A stretch of DNA of 26,475 bases. Source: an uncultured Holophagaceae bacterium (GTDB lineage Bacteria; Acidobacteriota; Holophagae; Holophagales; Holophagaceae). The stretch is from positions 1 through 26,475 of the forward strand of contig CAIYNT010000175.1 of the NCBI GenBank assembly GCA_903927605.1, read 5' to 3'. Shown one piece after another: positions 22,025 to 26,475 of this stretch. How positions within the stretch are numbered: the stretch's first letter is position 1; every line of letters begins with the position of its first letter. Both the position numbers and the translations under genes were made by a program. The notes under the pieces are model-generated. The model saw only the letters and a program-made list of their open reading frames with translations, was not told the origin of the DNA and did not search any database.

Positions 22025-22957
22025 ATGCCTGTGTCCTGGCCCCAACCTGCGCGCCTCGCGCTTGTGTTCGCCCTGCTCTGGGTGGCCTACGTGCTGCTCT
22101 GGACGCCGGGCCCCCTCTCGCTGAGGATCCTCGGACTCTACCCGAAGCAGCTGGGATCCCAGATCGTGGGCTGGGCCGCCACTCGAACCATGCCTCATTC
22201 CTGGCGCGGGCCCTTGCTGGGCCGCTTTGCGGGCCACTACGGCATCAACCTGGCTGAGGCGGAGCTTCCCCTTGGGGACTACCCCAGCCTCCAGGCCCTC
22301 TTCACCCGGCGCCTGAAGCCCGGCCTCCGGCCCCAGGAAGCGGCAGTTCCCGGCTTCGTGAACAGCCCGGTGGACGGGCGCATCATCGCCGGTGGCCGTA
22401 TTGAGTCCGGCATTGCCATCCAGGCCAAGGGGCTGCCCTACCACATCTCCGAACTCCTCAAGCACGATCCCGCCGCAGGACGCTTCGAGGGCGGGCACTT
22501 CCTCACCCTCTACCTCTCACCCAGGGACTACCACCGCATCCACGTGCCGCTGCAGGGCCAGGTCAGCGCCGTGAGCCGCGTCGAGGGTGAGCTGTGGCCG
22601 GTGAACGAGGCGAGCACCAGCCACGTCCCGCGCCTCTACGAACGGAACCGCCGGGCCAGCTGGACCGCCCTGGGTACCGGCCCCTGCGAAGGGCTGGAGC
22701 TGGCTGCAGTGCTGGTGGGCGCGACCCATGTGGGCGGTGTGGTGATCGCTGACCGCTGGCTGGGCGGGCGGACGCTGCCGAGAGACGGGGGCTTCGCCGT
22801 GGAGTTGTTACCTTGTGCCGCTGGCGAGGATCTCGGCACCTTCGAGTTCGGTTCGACCGTGGTGCTGCTAATCGGCGGGCCGAAGGCAATCGACTGGTCG
22901 GCGGCACGCACGGAAGGTGACGTGAAAATGGGACAGCGGTTAGGGGCCTACCGGTGA
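22025..22957 (+). CDS. psd: Phosphatidylserine decarboxylase
   Basis: This is a 310-residue pyruvoyl enzyme that makes phosphatidylethanolamine at the inner membrane. An N-terminal hydrophobic stretch (about 11-26) anchors it. The catalytic Asp is D117 in SPVDGRI, the histidines are in DYHRIHVP (H170, H173), and the self-cleavage site is FGST (G276/S277), where many relatives have LGST. Size and motif order agree with the E. coli enzyme (about 322). The start at 22025 has only a weak ribosome site; the frame is open further upstream. Its TGA overlaps the GTG start of scpB (22954-22957), so the two are co-translated. Confidence 0.9.
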   Translation: MPVSWPQPARLALVFALLWVAYVLLWTPGPLSLRILGLYPKQLGSQIVGWAATRTMPHSWRGPLLGRFAGHYGINLAEAELPLGDYPSLQALFTRRLKPGLRPQEAAVPGFVNSPVDGRIIAGGRIESGIAIQAKGLPYHISELLKHDPAAGRFEGGHFLTLYLSPRDYHRIHVPLQGQVSAVSRVEGELWPVNEASTSHVPRLYERNRRASWTALGTGPCEGLELAAVLVGATHVGGVVIADRWLGGRTLPRDGGFAVELLPCAAGEDLGTFEFGSTVVLLIGGPKAIDWSAARTEGDVKMGQRLGAYR

Positions 22958-23634
22958 ACGACATCGACCTCTTCCATCAGGATCCTCTCTGGGACGAGGG
23001 TGGCGACCTCCCGGGCGCCCTGGAGGCACTGCTCACGGCCGCAGGGGAAGTGCTCGACCTGGCACGACTCCGCGAGCTGACGGGACTGGGTGATGGCGCG
23101 CTGCAGCAGGGCATCGAGAAGCTGCAGGAACGGCTTCAGGGAGCCTCGGGTCTGCGCCTGCTGGAGGTGGGCGGCGGTTGGCGCATGGCCACCAGTCCCG
23201 TCTACAAGGAGATGGTCTCGCGCCTGGTGACCACCACGCGCAGCGGCAAGCTGACCCCGGCACAAATCGAGGCGCTGGCCATCATCGCCTACCGCCAGCC
23301 CGTCACCATCACCGAGCTGAATGCCATCCGCGGCGTCACCAGCAGCGCCAACCAGGTCAAGAGCCTCATGGAACGCCAGCTCATCACCCCCGCGGGCCGC
23401 AAGCCGGTCGTGGGTCGGCCCATGACCTACGCCACCACCCAGGCCTTTCTGTTGCACTTCGGGCTGAAGAGCCTGCACGACCTGCCCAGGCTCGAAGACT
23501 TTGGTGAGGGCCGCCTGGAGGCCGAGGCCCTGGCCGCCCTGGAACCGCCCCTGCCCGAGGATGGCCTGTTCGGAGGTCAAGCCCTGGTCGCTGCTCCAGA
23601 ACCGCCCGCCACCGAGAAAGATTCTGTCGAATGA
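22954..23634 (+). CDS. scpB: Segregation and condensation protein ScpB
   Basis: This is a 226-residue cytoplasmic partner of SMC and ScpA in chromosome condensation. It contains the two winged-helix parts of ScpB, with the conserved LTPAQIEALAIIAYRQPVT and INAIRGV-like region (ELNAIRGVTSSANQVKSLMERQLI), then GRPMTYATTQAFLLHFGLKSL. The GTG start at 22954 overlaps the psd stop; its TGA overlaps the ATG of the next gene (ATGA, 23631-23634). ScpA, its usual neighbour, is not in the window. The C-terminal tail (about 190-226) is acidic and low in complexity, as in relatives. Confidence 0.92.
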   Translation: MNDIDLFHQDPLWDEGGDLPGALEALLTAAGEVLDLARLRELTGLGDGALQQGIEKLQERLQGASGLRLLEVGGGWRMATSPVYKEMVSRLVTTTRSGKLTPAQIEALAIIAYRQPVTITELNAIRGVTSSANQVKSLMERQLITPAGRKPVVGRPMTYATTQAFLLHFGLKSLHDLPRLEDFGEGRLEAEALAALEPPLPEDGLFGGQALVAAPEPPATEKDSVE

Positions 23635-23876
23635 GCCAGCCCACCCTCAGCCTCGAAGAACAGCCAGCCAAACCCAAGGCAGACAGCCCCATGGGCCTCT
23701 TTCTCCTGCCCTGGCAGAAAGGCGTGTTGCTGGTTGTGCTCCTAGGCATCCTCTACCTGCGCAGCTGGCGGCGGAGGCAGACTCGGACCCAGATCTGCAG
23801 CCACTGCGGGAAGAAGAACCCCCCCCATCAGACCAACTGCCAGAAGTGCGCCGCGCCGCTGATGCGGGCGGAATAG
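23631..23876 (+). CDS. Small zinc-ribbon membrane protein
   Basis: This is an 81-residue protein of unknown role. One hydrophobic segment lies at about 31-43 (GVLLVVLLGILYL). It is followed by a basic stretch (RSWRRRQTR) and a zinc ribbon with two CxxC knuckles, CSHCGKKNPPHQTNCQKC. It is probably an inner-membrane protein with the ribbon in the cytoplasm, by the positive-inside rule. The ATG overlaps the scpB stop, so it is translationally coupled to that gene. The Cys arrangement supports a real protein, but the function is not recognisable. Confidence 0.75.
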   Translation: MSQPTLSLEEQPAKPKADSPMGLFLLPWQKGVLLVVLLGILYLRSWRRRQTRTQICSHCGKKNPPHQTNCQKCAAPLMRAE

Positions 23877-23950
23877 GCTGTCAGCTATTGGCTATGGGCG
23901 GGATTGGCTTTTACTGATAGCTGATAGCTGACAGCTGAGAGCCGAAAGCT
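23877..23950. repeat. Intergenic repeat with 12-bp inverted repeat
   Basis: GCTGTCAGCTAT (23877-23888) pairs perfectly with ATAGCTGACAGC (23924-23935). Between and after them are tandem variants of TAGCTGA (TGATAGCTGATAGCTGACAGCTGA). It sits between the convergent zinc-ribbon and coiled-coil genes, where a two-way terminator or a dispersed intergenic repeat is expected. Whether copies occur elsewhere cannot be seen here. Confidence 0.6.
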
Positions 23951-24179
23951 AGAATTCAATCTCGATGGCCTCTTCGGCAAGGTCGTTCGGCTCACCCAGC
24001 ACTTCGCAGGCGGCGCCGTACATCTGCAGCACCGCGGTCTTGCGGTTGCTCAAGCTGGTGAGCAGATCCTTCACCCGCTGGACTTCGGAAGCGATGGTGT
24101 TGTTGATCTGCGACACCTCGGAACGGCATCGCTCCCGAGTCGTTTCGTAGAAGGATCTCTGGTCCTGGCTTAAATCCAT
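23949..24179 (-). CDS. Small alpha-helical/coiled-coil protein, unknown function
   Basis: This is a 76-residue soluble protein (MDLSQDQRSFYETTRERCRSEV, then heptad-like SQINNTIASEVQRVKDLLTSLSNRK and a terminal acidic NDLAEEAIEIEF). No known domain was recognised. It looks real rather than a shadow because it has a good ribosome site (GGAG, six bases before the ATG), acceptable amino acid use and no overlap with another likely gene. It is 52 bases downstream of the kinase gene on the same strand, so it may belong to the same operon and interact with the kinase; this is conjecture. Confidence 0.65.
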   Translation of the reverse strand: MDLSQDQRSFYETTRERCRSEVSQINNTIASEVQRVKDLLTSLSNRKTAVLQMYGAACEVLGEPNDLAEEAIEIEF

Positions 24180-24231
24180 GGGGGACTCCGGGGGTGGGAT
24201 ATCAGGGTGGGAAAGTCGAGTTTATACCGCT

Positions 24232-26193
24232 TCAGGACCCACCGGCCACGATCAGCATGATGATCAGGATCACAGCCAGGACCAGGATCACGGGAAGCAG
24301 CCAGCCGGGGCGAGCAGGCTTGACTACCGCTGGGACCTGGGCCGGGAGGGATTCTACAGGTGTTTCTGACTGCGAGATGGATCCCTGATATATGGCCGTG
24401 GTGGCCCCCGAGAAGTCACCGAGCGCCCGGTGGGTGCCACTGGTGAGGCTGACGGGAATCGGGAACCGAGCGGTGACCAGGGTCTCCAGGCTCTCCCTGG
24501 AGCCCCTGAGCAGGGTGTTCATGTACTCGGCCACATCATGCTCGGTGATGGGAGTCCCCTGACGCTGGAGGTACTCCCGCAGATCCCGCTCCATGAACCG
24601 TGCCGAAGGATAGCGATGATCCACGCTCTTCTGCAGGGCCTTGTTCACGATGGCAACCATCTCGCGGGAGACCTTCGGGTTCAGGGTCGCCAGATCGGAG
24701 ATGCGGCCCAGCCGGACCTTCTCCAGCACACCCAGTTCGGAATCGGACTGGAAGCAGCGCTCACCCGTGAGCAGCTCGAACAGGACGAGACCCAGTGAAT
24801 AAAGGTCCGAGCGGTTGTCCAGAGGCTGCCCCGTGGCCTGCTCAGGGCTCATGTAGAGCAGCTTGCCCTTCAGCGCCCCGGCCATGGTGGTACTGGCCTT
24901 GCTGGCGGCCTTGGCGATGCCGAAGTCCACCAGCTTCACCGCGCCTTCGACGGAAAGGATCACGTTCTGGGGGCTGATGTCCCGGTGAACGAGCTTGAGC
25001 TCCCGGTCATCGAAGCCCCGCTTGCGGTGGGCGTAGTCGAGCGCCGCGGCCACTTTCATCACCACGAAAGCCGCCACCTGCTCCGGGAAAGGTGTGCCGT
25101 ATTCCCGCACCTTTTTCAGCAGAGTGCGGAGATCGCGGCCATTCACGTACTCCATGGCGATGTAGTAGGAGCTGCCGGATTTCCCGAGATCGAAGATCTG
25201 CACGATGTTCGGATGGGTCAGCTGGGCCGCCAGCTTGGCTTCATCGATGAACATGGTGACGAAGTCGTCGTTGTCACTGAAGTGCGGCAGGATGCGCTTG
25301 ATGGCCACGATCTTCTGGAAGCCCTGCACACCCCGTTGCTGGGCCTTGAACAGTTCCGCCATTCCGCCTACTGCGATCTTCTCCAGCAGGAAGTAGTTCC
25401 CGTACTCCTCGATGGCCTCGGGGTTGGCAAGGGCCGTGGGCCGTGTGGATGAAAGGGGTGGGCCTTCAGGCTCCGGCTGGACGATGGCCGCCGCCCAGTC
25501 GAAGGGATCGTTCACACCCGAGATGCCACTGAGCGTGAAATCGGAGGGTCCCAAGGGCTCAGCGCTCAGCGGTGCCGCCCCCGCCAGTTGGACCGGGGCC
25601 ACACGAGGAGAGGCGACCTTCCCCAGCCCTGGAGCCGGGGCCGGAAGGGCTTCTACCTCCTCAAGCACTGGGCCGAAGATCTCGGCTGTGCTCAGCAGGT
25701 CCCTGGAGGCCGGGGTGACCACTGCCCCCTGGGGCCCGGTGGACCCAAGTATGGGGGTTGGAACCGCCGGGGGCCGCTCGAGTTCCTCCAGCAGATCGCC
25801 GAAGATCTCAGCGCTCGTAAGTTTGGGGTCTCCCGGGTGGAAACGATGGAGCCAGGCCGCAAGGTTCTCCGCCCCCTGGGCGCGGTCCAGGTGGACCTGG
25901 ATGTCCACCGCGGCTCCCGCCGCCTCCGGATGTGGGAAGGGGCCGTCAGACAGCGCCAGCACCGGGAGCTGGGGTTTCCGTTCCCGGAGTGCCCGGGCCA
26001 CCGCGTAACCCGCCCCGCCAGCCACGGTGGGATCGAGCAGCAGCAGATCCGGGAGCATCGCCCTATCCAGGGCGGATTCGGTCTCGCCGGATCGGAGCCA
26101 GCGGACCACCCAGCCATCTGCTTCCAGAGCCGCATCGAGCCCGGGAGTCCGGATGGACTCACCGTCCACGATCAGCAGCAGGGGGCGGGACAT
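24232..26193 (-). CDS. Receiver-like domain/Ser-Thr protein kinase fusion with C-terminal membrane anchor
   Basis: This is a 653-residue protein. Residues 1-118 resemble a two-component receiver ([12 protein letters not shown]54 in [11 protein letters not shown]), but the acidic pocket and the usual Lys before the last strand look incomplete (VHLDRA). A linker follows with two copies of a LxSAEIFGxxLEExE-like motif at about 126-140 and 167-181. The kinase domain spans about 266-545: G-loop [11 protein letters not shown]299, E318, HRDISPQN (403-410), DFG (423-425) and SPE (449-451). It is probably active. One membrane segment (631-650) ends the protein, so the kinase lies in the cytoplasm tethered at its C-terminus. 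GGAG precedes the ATG at 26193; the frame is open to 26418. Confidence 0.87.
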   Translation of the reverse strand: MSRPLLLIVDGESIRTPGLDAALEADGWVVRWLRSGETESALDRAMLPDLLLLDPTVAGGAGYAVARALRERKPQLPVLALSDGPFPHPEAAGAAVDIQVHLDRAQGAENLAAWLHRFHPGDPKLTSAEIFGDLLEELERPPAVPTPILGSTGPQGAVVTPASRDLLSTAEIFGPVLEEVEALPAPAPGLGKVASPRVAPVQLAGAAPLSAEPLGPSDFTLSGISGVNDPFDWAAAIVQPEPEGPPLSSTRPTALANPEAIEEYGNYFLLEKIAVGGMAELFKAQQRGVQGFQKIVAIKRILPHFSDNDDFVTMFIDEAKLAAQLTHPNIVQIFDLGKSGSSYYIAMEYVNGRDLRTLLKKVREYGTPFPEQVAAFVVMKVAAALDYAHRKRGFDDRELKLVHRDISPQNVILSVEGAVKLVDFGIAKAASKASTTMAGALKGKLLYMSPEQATGQPLDNRSDLYSLGLVLFELLTGERCFQSDSELGVLEKVRLGRISDLATLNPKVSREMVAIVNKALQKSVDHRYPSARFMERDLREYLQRQGTPITEHDVAEYMNTLLRGSRESLETLVTARFPIPVSLTSGTHRALGDFSGATTAIYQGSISQSETPVESLPAQVPAVVKPARPGWLLPVILVLAVILIIMLIVAGGS

Positions 26194-26335
26194 GAAGCTC
26201 CAGCAAGGGGGAACCTCCAGAGTAACGGGAGGGATTCCACCTCGCCATCTTCCCGATGCTGCGGTAGACTTCTCTTTCGGTCCGGCCCTGCCCCGCAGCC
26301 TCGGACCAAATCCACGGGAAAGGAGGTGCATCCAC
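26194..26335. promoter_or_regulatory. Divergent promoter region between kinase and rpsU genes
   Basis: These 142 bases contain start signals for the kinase (minus) and rpsU (plus). AGGAGGT at 26321-26327 is a near-perfect ribosome site for rpsU. GACCAAA (26304-26310) could pair with TTTGGTC (26341-26347), which would close a loop around the ribosome site and start codon. No clear -35/-10 pair stands out. Confidence 0.4.
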
Positions 26336-26475
26336 ATGCCTTTGGTCAAGGTCAAAGAAGACGAAACCTTCGAGTTCGCCCTTCGCCGCTTCAAGCGGAA
26401 GTGCGAGAAGTCCGGCATCCTCAGCGAGCTGAAGAAGCGCCAGCACTACGAGAAGCCCAGCGCCAAGCGCAAGCG
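26336..26475 (+). CDS. rpsU: 30S ribosomal protein S21 (partial, runs off the window)
   Basis: The first 46 residues, [20 protein letters not shown], then [21 protein letters not shown] and AKRK, match ribosomal protein S21, a small basic protein of the 30S subunit that aids translation initiation. The gene has a near-consensus AGGAGGT ribosome site. The frame is open to the window edge, so about 15-25 residues are missing. It reads away from the kinase gene. Confidence 0.95.
   Translation, partial: MPLVKVKEDETFEFALRRFKRKCEKSGILSELKKRQHYEKPSAKRK

Overview
The window is a GC-rich, gene-dense bacterial chromosome segment. It carries a TonB-dependent receptor with a carboxypeptidase-regulatory-like N-terminus, a multiheme cytochrome module with a DUF3373 porin-like protein, a receiver-like/Ser-Thr kinase fusion, and housekeeping genes (psd, scpB, rpsU). 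This mix, together with the protein style, suggests an anaerobic Acidobacteriota of the Holophagae/Geothrix type. That assignment is inference; no rRNA or other strict marker is present.

Region 1 (1-4442) is an envelope/transport block. The C-terminal end of an IS630-type transposase abuts, and appears to have truncated, a TonB-dependent receptor. Divergent from the receptor run a TonB-like energy transducer, a secreted YVTN-type beta-propeller, a secreted Cys-based phosphatase and a small outer-membrane barrel; the phosphatase and barrel overlap by 4 bp. Region 2 (4494-7766, minus strand) holds an overlapping nitrilase/GNAT pair (the split form of a known fusion), a DUF6125-like cysteine-containing protein and an MBL-fold hydrolase.

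Region 3 (about 7767-12760) begins with a 453-bp non-coding stretch that has an AT-rich core. It continues with a monoheme c-type cytochrome, a DUF3373 porin-like gene broken by one extra G, a double hairpin with a terminator, an octaheme tetrathionate-reductase-family cytochrome with a C-terminal membrane anchor, and a cytochrome b. Together these look like a quinol-to-periplasm respiratory module. Region 4 (12836-14404) is metal-related: a DUF134-NifX-like fusion with a strong internal start site, and a ZIP metal transporter.

Region 5 (14555-18176) concerns sulfur amino acids: an L-cysteine desulfidase (CyuA/UPF0597 type) followed by an Rrf2 regulator, and convergent to them a Cys/Met-metabolism PLP enzyme with a SAM methyltransferase. 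Region 6 (18422-19444) is a tightly overlapping YgaP-like membrane protein/ECF sigma/zinc anti-sigma operon. Region 7 (19437-21972, minus strand) has a NnrU/isoprenylcysteine-methyltransferase-like membrane protein, a TauE/SafE exporter and a CBS-less GMP reductase/IMP dehydrogenase. Region 8 (22025-26475) carries psd, scpB and a zinc-ribbon membrane protein in an overlapping chain, an intergenic repeat, a small coiled-coil protein, the receiver-like/kinase fusion and the start of rpsU.

No CRISPR array, tRNA, rRNA or complete mobile element was seen. The least ordinary points are the DUF134-NifX fusion with its internal ribosome binding site, the octaheme module with its frameshifted porin, the IS630 insertion whose target TA appears to supply the transposase stop, and the kinase with a degenerate receiver and a duplicated linker motif.
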